A DNA stretch of 64,000 nucleotides from Hyphomicrobiaceae bacterium (GTDB taxonomy: Bacteria > Pseudomonadota > Alphaproteobacteria > Rhizobiales > Hyphomicrobiaceae): positions 62,001-126,000 of the forward strand of contig JAURWC010000079.1 in NCBI GenBank assembly GCA_030655135.1, written 5' to 3'. The position numbers and the translations under genes were made by a program. Under the pieces are notes generated by a model. The model saw only the letters and a list, made by a program, of their open reading frames with translations. It was not told the origin of the DNA and searched no databases. This document shows, in pieces, positions 20,914 to 28,904 of the stretch (position 1 is its first letter; the number at the start of each line of letters is the position of its first letter).

Positions 20914-21669
20914 ATGCAAGCCAAGATTATTGCGGCCCTGGCCGGTCTAGCCATAGCTGCCCCTGCCTGGGCCGGTACGGCTGCTGCGCCCGAAGCCAGC
21001 CCTCCGGGCGCTGCCCAACCGGCTCCGCCTGCCGCCGCGGGCCAAGCGCCGGCAAACGCCCCACAGCCGCCCAAACCACCGACCGAAGCCGAGCTGAAGT
21101 GCCAGGCCGAAGCCGTTGCCGCAGTCGATAAGCAGCGCAAGGTTGGCCAGTACCGCATGGACGCGGACATGATCACCGACGCAGGACCGGTGAAGCTCAA
21201 GGAAGAATACATCCTGCCGAACCGCATGCGCCAGACCGTGGCGCTGGCGACGGAGCCCACGCCGGTCGAGACGATTATCGTCGAGAGCAAGGGTTGGCGG
21301 AACTCGGGCGAAGGCTGGGAGCCGATGCAGCCCGACGAGGTAAAGCAGCTGATCGAGTCGCGCTTGAATACCGCCGCCAGCTCCGAGCCCGAAACCTTCG
21401 GCCGCTGGAACTGCCTGGGCAAACAATCACTCGAAGGCCGCGACGTGACGGCTTTCGAAGGCATAGAAGAAAAGCCCAAGGACGTGAGCCCGGGCGGCCC
21501 AAGCATGCCGGAGAACGAGGCCAAGCGGATCATGTACGTCAGCGCCGAAACCGGCTTGCCGGAGCGTGGCGTGCTGGCCCGCAAGGACAAGCTGGACAAG
21601 CCGATCTTCAAGGAAGTCTACACCTACCCGACCGACCTCAAGATCGAGCCGCCGGCGGAAGTGAAGTAG
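20914..21669 (+). CDS. Secreted hypothetical protein with Pro/Ala-rich linker
   Basis: A 251-residue exported protein starting at the ATG preceded by GGAGAGA. Residues 1-20 are a signal peptide (IIAALAGLAIAAPAWA). Residues 21-60 are a proline/alanine-rich linker (GAAQPAPPAAAGQAPANAP). The folded part (about 65-250) has two cysteines, in ELKCQAEA and RWNCLGKQSLEGRDVT, plausibly a disulfide. The beta-rich pattern (YRMDADMI, KEEYILPNRMRQTV, KRIMYVSAETGLPERGVL) resembles periplasmic LolA/LppX-like proteins that follow outer-membrane lipids, but I cannot confirm this. It is a single gene just upstream of a tRNA gene. Confidence 0.65.
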   Translation: MQAKIIAALAGLAIAAPAWAGTAAAPEASPPGAAQPAPPAAAGQAPANAPQPPKPPTEAELKCQAEAVAAVDKQRKVGQYRMDADMITDAGPVKLKEEYILPNRMRQTVALATEPTPVETIIVESKGWRNSGEGWEPMQPDEVKQLIESRLNTAASSEPETFGRWNCLGKQSLEGRDVTAFEGIEEKPKDVSPGGPSMPENEAKRIMYVSAETGLPERGVLARKDKLDKPIFKEVYTYPTDLKIEPPAEVK

Positions 21670-21746
21670 CCGCGAAAATGCGGCCTCCGGGCCTCGCAAT
21701 CTGAAAGAACTCTGGTATAGAGGCGGGCCTTGCGAGCAACATCGCG

Positions 21747-21822
21747 GGGCCCGTAGCTCAATGGTTAGAGCTGACGGCTCATAACCGTCTGGTTCCAGGT
21801 TCGAATCCTGGCGGGCCCACCA
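21747..21822 (+). tRNA. tRNA with CAU anticodon (tRNA-Met or tRNA-Ile2)
   Basis: A complete 76-base cloverleaf with encoded CCA. The acceptor stem is GGGCCCG/CGGGCCC, the D-arm begins GCTC and ends GAGC, the anticodon arm is GACGG-CTCATAA-CCGTC with anticodon CAT, and the T-arm is CCAGG-TTCGAAT-CCTGG, followed by discriminator A and CCA. A CAU anticodon can be elongator methionine or lysidine-modified isoleucine. The short D-loop and the C4-G69 and C5-G68 pairs favour the Ile2 type. A degenerate copy of this tRNA lies at 23628-23690. Confidence 0.95.
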
Positions 21823-22147
21823 TTTCTTCATTGATCAGCAAGACACGGCCTGCTCGGCGTTGCGCAAGCCGTCGCCAAGAGCATACGGCCACATCCGCTC
21901 TAAAACCCGCCGGCCGGACGAGGCAATGTCGTCAGTCTAGCCGCGTTGCGTTTGCATCAACCGGCGTGCCCTGCGATTGCGACGAACCCGCAACCGCGAC
22001 TCCCGACGCGCACGCCCACGCGTAAGACCTAAGCAAGAATGAGCACAGCCCGGCTGGCAGCTATGCCAGCCGGGCTAGCCTGGGCTCGCCACTTGGCATG
22101 GAACTGGAATATCAGCACAAGTCCTATCGCGCATATGCAGGTGTTCT
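21823..22147. other. Gene-free gap downstream of the tRNA, with one perfect hairpin
   Basis: I find no gene here. A perfect 13-bp stem (22047-22059 with 22064-22076) with a 4-base loop lies near its right end. It has no T run, so it may be a repeat or attenuating hairpin and not a standard terminator. Confidence 0.6.
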
Positions 22148-22605
22148 GTGACGAGCGTCACGAAACAAAACGGTAACGTCATCGCCGGCGCAATTGCCCG
22201 GTGCCGGTCCGGTTTCTTGCATGCAGGCATCGTGAGCCTGGTCGTCAATCTTCTGATGCTGACCGGCCCATTCTACATGCTGCAGATTTATGATCGGGTG
22301 CTGGCGGCGCAAAGCATTCCCACGCTGGTAGCCATGAGCCTTTTGGGCCTGTTGCTGTTGTCCGGCTATGGCGTGCTCGACCTGATCCGCACGCGCCTGA
22401 TGGGCCGGATTGGCAATGTTCTCGATTTTAAGCTCGCCGACATGGCGTTCGAAACTCAGGCGAACTCGCTGCACGCCAAATCCGGAGCCGGTCGCGAGGC
22501 GCTGCGTGATCTCGGTGTCGTACGCCAATTTCTCGCCGGCCCCGCCGCTAGCGGACTGATGGACGTGCCGTGGATGCCGATCTACGTGGGCATCGTCAGC
22601 TTCTG
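22148..22605 (+). pseudogene. N-terminal fragment of a type I secretion ABC transporter (PrtD-like)
   Basis: From a GTG at 22148 the frame encodes about 150 residues of the N-terminal membrane region of a PrtD/HlyB-like ABC exporter: FLHAGIVSLVVNLLMLTGPF, YMLQIYDRVLAAQSIPTLVA, a helix LLGLLLLSGYGVLDLIRTR, and DVPWMPIYVGIVSF. The match ends abruptly around 22600-22612, where the sequence becomes the reverse complement of an HlyD-type gene. The remaining transmembrane helices and Walker A of the ATPase are missing. The open frame therefore stops after a few unrelated residues (22636). A functional protein is unlikely. Confidence 0.8.
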
Positions 22606-22905
22606 CTCAAGCGCGCCGCGCTTTTCGACGAGCTGACTGAGTTCACCGTCGACAATCTGGAGGTCGTTGAGGGCTTCCTTGCGGAAGCCTTCGTCGGCTT
22701 CAAGCAGCTTCAGCTGAGCTTCGGCGATCTGCCCTTTGGCCGTGGCGATCTGCGCTTCTGCCGATCCAACGTCTCCAACCAGTGCCGCTTCCTGCCGCTG
22801 TACGGGCATCCAGCGTGTCATCGGCAACAGGCCTTTGTCGCGAAGACCCACCAGCGCCGTCATCTCCTTGCGTGTAACGGCAAGCTGTTCGCGGTTCGAT
22901 TCCAG
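22606..22905 (-). pseudogene. Inverted internal fragment of an HlyD-type membrane fusion protein
   Basis: On the minus strand, within a long open frame, about 100 residues match the coiled-coil hairpin of type I secretion adaptor proteins: LLLESNREQLAVTRKEMTAL, VGLRDKGLLPMTRW, TAKGQIAEAQLKLLEADEGF and LNDLQIVDGELSQLVEKRGA. Flanking pieces of the same kind of operon lie on the plus strand, so this piece is inverted. Its C-terminal edge (near EQKL) would normally be followed by an APVSGRV strand, which is found at 23159 on the plus strand. This shows that one original gene was split. Confidence 0.78.
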
Positions 22906-23155
22906 AAGCAACGTGTCGGTCTGGCCCGCGCCGTATTCGGCAAGCCGTTCCTCGTCGTTCTCGATGAGCCGAACGCCCATCTCGACACGGCGGGAGAGGC
23001 AGCACTGTTGGACGCACTGCGCCAGCTGAAGGCGGCAGGCAGCATCGTTATCGTGGCGGCACATCGCTCCAAGGTTTTGGACGAGGTCAACAAGGTGCTG
23101 CTCGTCCAAAACGGCCGCGCCGAAGCATTCGGCGACAAGGATGAGATTCTGCGCG
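22902..23155 (+). pseudogene. C-terminal ATPase fragment of a type I secretion ABC transporter
   Basis: About 80 residues match the end of the nucleotide-binding domain: QKQRVGLARAVFGKPFLVVL (the remains of the signature motif and the start of Walker B), DEPNAHLDTAGEAALLDALR, IVIVAAHRS (H-loop) and LLVQNGRAEAFGDKDEIL. Walker A and the helical domain are absent, so this cannot be an independent ATPase. It is the other end of the transporter whose N-terminus is at 22148. The intervening part has been lost and replaced by the inverted HlyD piece. Confidence 0.8.
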
Positions 23156-23605
23156 CGCGCGCCCGTCTCGGGACGCGTCCTCAATCTGCTGGTGCACACG
23201 GTCGGCGGCGTGATCAAGCCGGGTGACACACTCGCCAACATCGTTCCCGACAAGGATCCTCTCGTCGTCGAAGCGTTCGTATCTCCGCGCGAGATTGACC
23301 GCGTCCGTGATGGCATGCCGGCACGCATCCGCTTCACGGCCTTCAATTCCAAGACGCCACCGGAACTCAACGGCACCGTTGTCGACATCTCGGCCGATCA
23401 CACCATGATGGCAGAGAACGCGCCCCCTGGTTTCAAGGTCCGTGTGAAGCTCACCGATGGCGAGACCGAACGGCTGGGCGAACACGCCATGCTTCCCGGC
23501 ATGGAAGCCGAACTGCTCTTCACGAGCGCCGAACGCACGGTCATCAGCTATCTCGCCAAACCGCTGACCGACCAGATCGGACGCGCTTCCGCGAACGCAA
23601 ACCCT
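23156..23605 (+). pseudogene. C-terminal fragment of an HlyD-type membrane fusion protein
   Basis: About 145 residues match the HlyD C-terminal lipoyl/beta-barrel region: APVSGRVLNLLVHTVGGVIK, PGDTLANIVPDKDPLVVEAF and PGMEAELLFTSAERTVISYL. The end should read like AFRER, but one T seems to be missing near 23588, shifting the frame, so the natural terminus is lost. There is no start codon or N-terminal membrane anchor. The junction to the ABC fragment lies in a CGCGCGCGCGCC run (about 23150-23162), a plausible microhomology. Confidence 0.78.
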
Positions 23606-23627
23606 GCACGATACAAGGAAGCGCATT

Positions 23628-23690
23628 GTGGTGGGGGTTCCGGGCGGCTAATAACCGTCCGGTACCAGGTTCAATCCTGGCGCCCACCAC
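23628..23690 (+). pseudogene. Degenerate D-armless tRNA-like copy of the CAU tRNA
   Basis: From the anticodon arm to the 3' end this segment is clearly homologous to the tRNA at 21747. The anticodon loop is CTAATAA instead of CTCATAA, the T-arm is CCAGG-TTCAAT-CCTGG with a loop one base short, and the 3' end is the parent's with two bases deleted, reading CGCCCACCA. The D-arm is missing. The 5' end GTGGTGGG can pair perfectly with CCCACCAC, and the anticodon arm is an 8-bp stem with one G-T pair, so a compact fold remains. It could be a relic attachment site or a decayed tRNA. Confidence 0.7.
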
Positions 23691-23724
23691 CTCGCTTTCA
23701 GCCGCGAGCTTTGGAGATCGCAGC

Positions 23725-24675
23725 ATGGCGCGCATTCTCGTTACTGGCAGCAGCGGCTTTGTCGGCCATCACCTGGTGTCACGGCTGATCGGCGATGGGC
23801 ATTCTTTGAACCTGGCGAACCGCACGCTGGTCGATCCAGCCACCGCCGGGCACGACGGGCACGCGTTTTCAGTTGGCGACATCGGCCCCGAGACGGATTG
23901 GCGTGCGGCATTGGCAGGCTGTCACACCGTCATCCACCTCGCCGGCCAGACAGCGTCCACAGGCCCGGGCGACACCGTTTGCGAACGCGTCAACGCACTG
24001 GGGACCCGCAAGCTGACAGAACAGGCCGCGGACGCAGGCGTCTCAACGTTCGTTTTTCTGTCCAGCGTTATGGCCCTGGTCGACAACTGGTCGGCGGCGG
24101 TCGTCACGGACGCCACCGCGTCGGTTGCAACCTCGCCTTACGGCATGTCCAAACGTCATGCCGAGCAACATGTCTCAGCCTTCGTACGCCAGGGACGCCG
24201 CAGCGTCAGCCTGCGCACACCGATGATCTACGGTGCTGGCGCCAAAGGAAACTGGCGCAGACTGCAGCAACTGGCGGCGTCCGGACTGCCGCTACCGTTC
24301 GCCTCGATCGCCAACCGGCGAACGCTTGCCAGCGTCGGAAATGTCGTCGATGCAATTGCGCGCGTCGTAAGCGCCTCACCAACTGGGCCGCCCGGCACGT
24401 ATCTCGTCGGCGATGAGGACGCCGTAAGTCTCGCAGACATCGTACGCCTGCTCCGTGACGGCAGGCGCCGTTCCAGCCGATTGGTTTCGGTGCCCCCGGC
24501 GCTTCTGCAGGCCCCACTACGGCTGGCCGGATTGAATGCGATCGCCAACAGCCTGTTCGCCAACCTTGAGCTGGACAGTTCAGGCTTCCGGACGGCCTTC
24601 GACTGGAGCCCGCCCCAACGCGCTGCTGACGCGATCCGCCTGGCCGGCGCGAGCACATCGCGCGACGCAGGCTAA
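23725..24675 (+). CDS. NAD-dependent epimerase/dehydratase (extended SDR)
   Basis: A 316-residue extended short-chain dehydrogenase starting at the ATG preceded by TTGGAGATC; the open frame reaches back through the tRNA-like relic but is not coding there. The Rossmann motif is GSSGFVGHH at residues 7-15, the active-site YxxxK occurs in SPYGMSKRHAE, and VIHLAGQTA and FLSSVMALV are typical strands. It resembles UDP-glucose 4-epimerase-like or NDP-sugar dehydratase proteins; the specific nucleotide sugar cannot be read. It ends convergent with the cyclophilin-like gene, with the stop codons overlapping. Confidence 0.87.
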   Translation: MARILVTGSSGFVGHHLVSRLIGDGHSLNLANRTLVDPATAGHDGHAFSVGDIGPETDWRAALAGCHTVIHLAGQTASTGPGDTVCERVNALGTRKLTEQAADAGVSTFVFLSSVMALVDNWSAAVVTDATASVATSPYGMSKRHAEQHVSAFVRQGRRSVSLRTPMIYGAGAKGNWRRLQQLAASGLPLPFASIANRRTLASVGNVVDAIARVVSASPTGPPGTYLVGDEDAVSLADIVRLLRDGRRRSSRLVSVPPALLQAPLRLAGLNAIANSLFANLELDSSGFRTAFDWSPPQRAADAIRLAGASTSRDAG

Positions 24676-25133
24676 CGCCGGACCACGCTTACTTTGGCCC
24701 CGGGCGTCACCGCCGCCAGGATCGATAGATCCGTCTCGGTGGCAGCCCACGCATTGCATGGGACTGGCAGGCGCATTTCACCATCTCGGGCGAGCGGCGT
24801 CGCGCCAAAAGCCAGGATGACGCGATGCTCGTCGCTCCAGAAGTACAACGTTCCCCGCTCGGCCTTGAGCGTTGCGCCTCGCTCACGGCCGGACTCGACG
24901 GGCACCTCGAAATGGATGGCCTGGCCCCACGTCTCGGCAGACGAGTAGAGTGGTAGCGCCGCCCATATGCGGCCGGCGATGGGCGTATCCAACAAGGTGG
25001 CGGAGAATGTGTGGCCGCCGATCGTGATTGCAACGGTGCGAACCGGCAAACGCCCCGCGTCGCCAGACGCCTTGGCTGGAGCATCCTTTGCGGAGATCTT
25101 GCTGCCGCGCTTGCGGAGAATGTTCGTGGGCAT
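24672..25133 (-). CDS. Cyclophilin-like fold protein
   Basis: A protein of about 153 residues whose C-terminal 120 residues show the small cyclophilin-like fold (TM1367/DUF369 type): VAITIGGHTFSATLLDTPIA, ALPLYSSAETWGQAIHFEVP, GTLYFWSDEHRVILAFGATP. The role is unknown and no isomerase active-site pattern is evident. The start is uncertain: the ATG at 25133 gives a basic N-terminus (MPTNILRKRGSK) without an obvious ribosome-binding site, and the open frame extends further upstream through the fabF terminator. The 3' end overlaps the end of the epimerase gene by 4 bases. Confidence 0.7.
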   Translation of the reverse strand: MPTNILRKRGSKISAKDAPAKASGDAGRLPVRTVAITIGGHTFSATLLDTPIAGRIWAALPLYSSAETWGQAIHFEVPVESGRERGATLKAERGTLYFWSDEHRVILAFGATPLARDGEMRLPVPCNAWAATETDLSILAAVTPGAKVSVVRR

Positions 25134-25190
25134 GCACCAAGCAGAGCGGATCAGTTGGCCCTTGGCAAGGCACCCCTGCCACAAAAGCAA

Positions 25191-25213
25191 ACGGCCGGGT
25201 TTGCCCCGGCCGT
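25191..25213 (-). terminator. Intrinsic terminator of the ketosynthase-ACP unit
   Basis: A 9-bp stem (25191-25199 with 25205-25213) is followed on the minus strand by TTTGCTTTTG. It lies 27 bases after the ketosynthase stop codon. Confidence 0.75.
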
Positions 25214-25239
25214 TGCACAACTGGAGTCCTGGTGTTTCG

Positions 25240-26484
25240 CTAGACGGGCGAGGGCCCAAACACCAGCGCTGTATTCAGGCCGCCGAACGCGAACGAGTTC
25301 GACATCGTGTAGTTGACCTGCAAGTTGCGGCCGACGTTGGGCACGTAGTCCAGGTCGCATTTCGGATCGGGATCGTCGAGACCGATGGTCGGCGGCACCC
25401 AGTTCTCTTCCATCGCCTTGATGCACGCCACGGCCTCGAGACCGCCACCGGCGCCGAGCGGATGGCCATGCATCGACTTCGTCGACGAGATCGCCAGGTT
25501 GTAGGCGTGCTTGCCGTACAGGTCCTTGATGGCGTTCGTCTCGTTTTCGTCGTTGATCGCCGTCGCCGTGCCGTGGGCATTGAGATACTCGATCTCGGTA
25601 CCCGGGATGCCGGCCTCTTCGAGCGCGAGCCGCATCGCTTCACGCGGGCCTTCGATGCCCGGGTTGACCATGTCCTTGGCATCCGACGTCATGCCGTAGC
25701 CGACCAGCTCGCACAGGATCTTGGCGCCGCGCGCCTTGGCGTGTTCCAGCTCTTCCAGAACCAGAATGCCCGCGCCTTCGCCTAGAACGGTGCCATTGCG
25801 CTTCTTGGAGAACGGGAAGATGCCTTCCGGCGACAGCACGTGCAGCGCCTGCCAAGCCTTCATCGTTCCGTAGTTGATGACCGACTCGGACGCGCCGCAG
25901 ACGGCCACGTCCACCATGCCGTGCTGGATGTAGTCGCGGGCAACGCCGATGGCGTGTGTCGCCGTCGAACAGGCCGAGCAGGTTGCGAATGTCGGCCCTT
26001 TGATGCCGAATTCGATGCCGACGTGTGCCGAAGCCGATGAGCCGATGATGCGCAGCAGCGTCAGCGGATGCGTGGCGCGCTTGTTCTCGATGAAAAGATC
26101 GCGATAGGCCTTTTCGAAGGTCACGAGACCGCCGGCGCCGGAACCAATGATGCAGGCCGCGCGATAAGGATCGTCGAACGGCACGTTGAGGCCGGCCATC
26201 TTGACCGCTTCATCGGCAGCAGCCGCCGCAAACCATGAATAGCGGTCGGCGTGCATGATGATCTTGTCGCGTTGGAAGTGCCGCAGCCGGGCGCGGTGAT
26301 CGAAGCCCTTGATCTGGGCAGCAATCAAAACCTTCAGGTCTTCGGGCGGGAAGCCTTCGATTGCGCTGACGCCTGACTTGGACGCGCGCATGCCGGCCCA
26401 GAACTCGTCGACCGTCGTGCCAATCGGCGAAACGACGCCCATTCCCGTCACGACCACGCGGCGTGCGCCGTTCGGTTTTGCCAT
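25240..26484 (-). CDS. Beta-ketoacyl-ACP synthase of FabF/NodE type
   Basis: A 414-residue condensing enzyme with the Cys-His-His triad: nucleophile C172 in CSACSTATHAIG, NAHGTATAINDENE, and KSMHGHPLGAGGG. The start at 26484 gives MAKPNGARRVVVTGMGVVSP, the usual beginning. It elongates acyl chains on acyl carrier protein. The gene for a small, divergent ACP lies 90 bases upstream on the same strand. This NodF/NodE-like pairing suggests a dedicated second pathway (special fatty acid, lipid or secondary product) and not general fatty acid synthesis, which is normally encoded with fabG/acpP. The product is unknown. Confidence 0.9.
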   Translation of the reverse strand: MAKPNGARRVVVTGMGVVSPIGTTVDEFWAGMRASKSGVSAIEGFPPEDLKVLIAAQIKGFDHRARLRHFQRDKIIMHADRYSWFAAAAADEAVKMAGLNVPFDDPYRAACIIGSGAGGLVTFEKAYRDLFIENKRATHPLTLLRIIGSSASAHVGIEFGIKGPTFATCSACSTATHAIGVARDYIQHGMVDVAVCGASESVINYGTMKAWQALHVLSPEGIFPFSKKRNGTVLGEGAGILVLEELEHAKARGAKILCELVGYGMTSDAKDMVNPGIEGPREAMRLALEEAGIPGTEIEYLNAHGTATAINDENETNAIKDLYGKHAYNLAISSTKSMHGHPLGAGGGLEAVACIKAMEENWVPPTIGLDDPDPKCDLDYVPNVGRNLQVNYTMSNSFAFGGLNTALVFGPSPV

Positions 26485-26574
26485 CACAACTCTTCCTGAT
26501 GCGCCGCTGAGCGAAAACGGCGGCAGCATCCCATTCGCGGGGCGCCGCCGGCTCGCGGTCTTTTTCTAGTAGGC

Positions 26575-26841
26575 TTAGGCCTTCGCCGCAGCCGGGCCGT
26601 CGGCCATCAACGACTTGACGCGCTCAACGACCGAACCAACGGTTTTGAAGTCTTCCACATCTTCGTTCGCGTTGTACGGGATCTCGATCCCGAAGGTATC
26701 TTCGATGTCGAAGACAATCATCGCGAGGTCCAAGGACTCGATCTTAAGGTCCGTGAGAGCGGTTTGCAGACCGATATCGTCCCGCGGCTCCTTCATGTGC
26801 TTCTTGAGTATCTCGATAATCTTGGTCGCGACTTCGTCCAT
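26575..26841 (-). CDS. Acyl carrier protein, specialised (NodF-like pairing)
   Basis: An 88-residue ACP. The phosphopantetheine serine is S36 in DLKIESLDLAMIVFDIE, where the usual DSLD is ESLD, and the four-helix pattern is intact. A C-terminal Ala/Lys tail (DGPAAAKA) follows. It differs from housekeeping AcpP and from the lipid A carrier AcpXL. GGAG lies 7 bases before the ATG at 26841. It is cotranscribed with the following ketosynthase, which it presumably serves. Confidence 0.9.
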   Translation of the reverse strand: MDEVATKIIEILKKHMKEPRDDIGLQTALTDLKIESLDLAMIVFDIEDTFGIEIPYNANEDVEDFKTVGSVVERVKSLMADGPAAAKA

Positions 26842-26896
26842 GTTGCTCTCCAACTCCTGCTACTGCCCTCATGCAGGATACGTGTTACTTCGTTTC

Positions 26897-26925
26897 TAAC
26901 TAGGTCAGGACCGTAAGGTCCACAA
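26897..26925 (-). promoter_or_regulatory. Candidate promoter of the ACP-ketosynthase unit
   Basis: On the minus strand TTGTGG (26920-26925) and TAGTTA (26897-26902) are 17 bases apart, about 56 bases upstream of the ACP start. The rest of the 338-base gap 26842-27179 between the divergent ACP and acyl-CoA ligase genes shows no gene. Confidence 0.4.
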
Positions 26926-27179
26926 GCTGAGGCGTCCCATATACTTAAACCGCCCGTAAGTCCAGCCAGCGGCCCGGCCGCAGCCGGCTGGGATCAAACG
27001 CGCGGTCACCTTTCCGGTTACACGCCGATGGGCAGTCCCGCCCGGAACAATCCTTGCCTCCTGAACCGTTGCCACTCTGGTCATGCAGCGGAAAAAAGTG
27101 TTCAATGACAGCGCGGCAAAGCGCCGCCAAATCCGCGGGTTGATTGTACAAACCGCTCAAAATTGGCCGGGGGAATGTC

Positions 27180-28904
27180 ATGACGTCAACCACTCAAGGA
27201 AGCGCCCAAACAACGCCCGCCCGGCCCTGGCTGCTGCACTACCCCAAGAATGTCGTTTGGGACCAAACTTTCAAGGCCGAACCGCTCTATGAGCTGCTCG
27301 ATGCCGCAGCCCGCAAGAGCGGCGGGCTAACCTGCACGAACTTCCTCGGCCGCAAGATGACATACGGCGAGATTGCCCGCGCCTCAGAGAAAGTAGCGGC
27401 CGGATTACAGAAAATCGGCGTGAAAAAAGGCACCAAGGTCGGCCTGTTCCTGCCAAACTGTCCAACATTCATTATCTATTACTTCGGCATTCTCAAAGCC
27501 GGCGGCGTTGTCGTTAACTACAACCCTTTGTATACGCTCGAAGAACTGTCTTTCCAGGTCGAAGACAGCGAAACAGAGCTCATGGTGACGCTCGACCTGA
27601 AGCTGCTCTTCGACAAGATCGAAGCCCTGCTTGCCAACGGCGTACTGAAGAAGGCCGTCGTCTGTCCCTTTCCATCCTTGCTGCCGGGCGCCAAATCCGT
27701 GCTGTTCAAGCTGGTGAAGGGCAAGGAACTCGCCCGCCCGATGTCCTCGGCACAAAAGAAAAACATCGTGCTCGAAGGCGACTTGATCTCTGGCAAATCC
27801 GAGCGCACCCCGGTGCCCATCGACCCTTACAACGACATCGCTGTGCTGCAGTACACAGGCGGCACAACCGGCACGCCCAAAGGCGCCATGCTGACTCACG
27901 CCAATGCCTACATCAACGTCATGCAAGTTCTCGCTTGGGCTCCCGACCTCATCTACGGGCAAGAACGCATGATGGGCGTGCTGCCGTTCTTCCACGTGTT
28001 CGCAATGACCGTGGTGATGAACGTCGGCATCGCCAAGGCAGCCGAAATCATCATCATGCCGCGGTTCGTGCTCGATGACGCGTTGAAGCTCATCGACAAG
28101 ACCAAGCCCACGCTGATGCCGGGCGTACCCACGCTGTTCAACGCCATGATCAATCATCCCAAGGTCAAGAGCTTCGACCTGTCATCTCTCAAGTTCTGCC
28201 TGTCGGGAGGCGCTCCCCTTCCGTTGGAAGTGAAGAAGGGCTTCGAGGCACTCTCCGGCGCCAAGGTCGTGGAAGGCTACGGCCTGTCGGAGACCGCGCC
28301 GGTTGCAACCGCCAACCCGCTTAACGGCCCAATCAAAGACCGCTCGATCGGCCTGCCGCTGCCTGCGACCATCGTATCGTTGCGTGCTTTGGAAGATTTG
28401 GCACAAGAAGTGCCACAAGGCGAAAAGGGCGAGATCTGCGTGTTCGGGCCACAGGTAATGAAGGGCTACTGGAACAAGCCTGAGGAAACTGCGAACCAGT
28501 TCACGCCGGACGGATATCTCCGCACGGGCGACGTGGCGCGCTGCGACGAATCCGGCTTCTTTTACATCGAAGACCGCATCAAGGATTTGATCATCTGCTC
28601 GGGCTACAACGTTTACCCGCGCCGGGTAGAGGACGCGATCTACACGCACCCTGCCGTCGAAGAAGTCACTGTCATCGGCGTGCCGGACAAATATCGCGGC
28701 GAAGCGCCGAAGGCCTTCATCAAGTTGCGCGGCGGCCAGACGGCAACGGCCGCGCAAATCCTCCAACACCTGCAATCAAAGCTGTCGAAGATCGAACTCC
28801 CCTCAGAAATCGAATTTCGTGACGCCCTGCCAAAGACCATGATCGGCAAGCTCTCTAAGAAGGAGCTCAAGGCCGAAGAAACACAACGTCAAAGCGGAAT
28901 ATAA
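27180..28904 (+). CDS. fadD: Long-chain fatty-acid CoA ligase
   Basis: A 574-residue acyl-adenylate-forming enzyme. The start at 27180 follows GGGGGAATGTC; the open frame extends 12 codons upstream to a TTG. Motifs in order: AMP-binding loop YTGGTTGTPKGAMLTH, GYGLSETAPV, and YLRTGDVARCDESGFFYIED with DRIKDLIICSGYNVYPRRVE, then the C-terminal lysine in TMIGKLSKKEL. It activates long-chain fatty acids to CoA esters for beta-oxidation at the inner membrane. Its stop overlaps the start of a MerR-family regulator (TAATG), so the two are coexpressed. Confidence 0.93.
   Translation: MTSTTQGSAQTTPARPWLLHYPKNVVWDQTFKAEPLYELLDAAARKSGGLTCTNFLGRKMTYGEIARASEKVAAGLQKIGVKKGTKVGLFLPNCPTFIIYYFGILKAGGVVVNYNPLYTLEELSFQVEDSETELMVTLDLKLLFDKIEALLANGVLKKAVVCPFPSLLPGAKSVLFKLVKGKELARPMSSAQKKNIVLEGDLISGKSERTPVPIDPYNDIAVLQYTGGTTGTPKGAMLTHANAYINVMQVLAWAPDLIYGQERMMGVLPFFHVFAMTVVMNVGIAKAAEIIIMPRFVLDDALKLIDKTKPTLMPGVPTLFNAMINHPKVKSFDLSSLKFCLSGGAPLPLEVKKGFEALSGAKVVEGYGLSETAPVATANPLNGPIKDRSIGLPLPATIVSLRALEDLAQEVPQGEKGEICVFGPQVMKGYWNKPEETANQFTPDGYLRTGDVARCDESGFFYIEDRIKDLIICSGYNVYPRRVEDAIYTHPAVEEVTVIGVPDKYRGEAPKAFIKLRGGQTATAAQILQHLQSKLSKIELPSEIEFRDALPKTMIGKLSKKELKAEETQRQSGI

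Noticed and set aside
22582-23388. One 268-residue minus-strand protein across the secretion locus
   Set aside because: Only the part at 22606-22905 resembles HlyD; the rest is antisense to ABC and HlyD fragments that are coding on the plus strand.
23628-23690. Functional tRNA gene
   Set aside because: It lacks a D-arm, has a six-base T-loop, and ends in ACCT instead of ACCA at the corresponding position.
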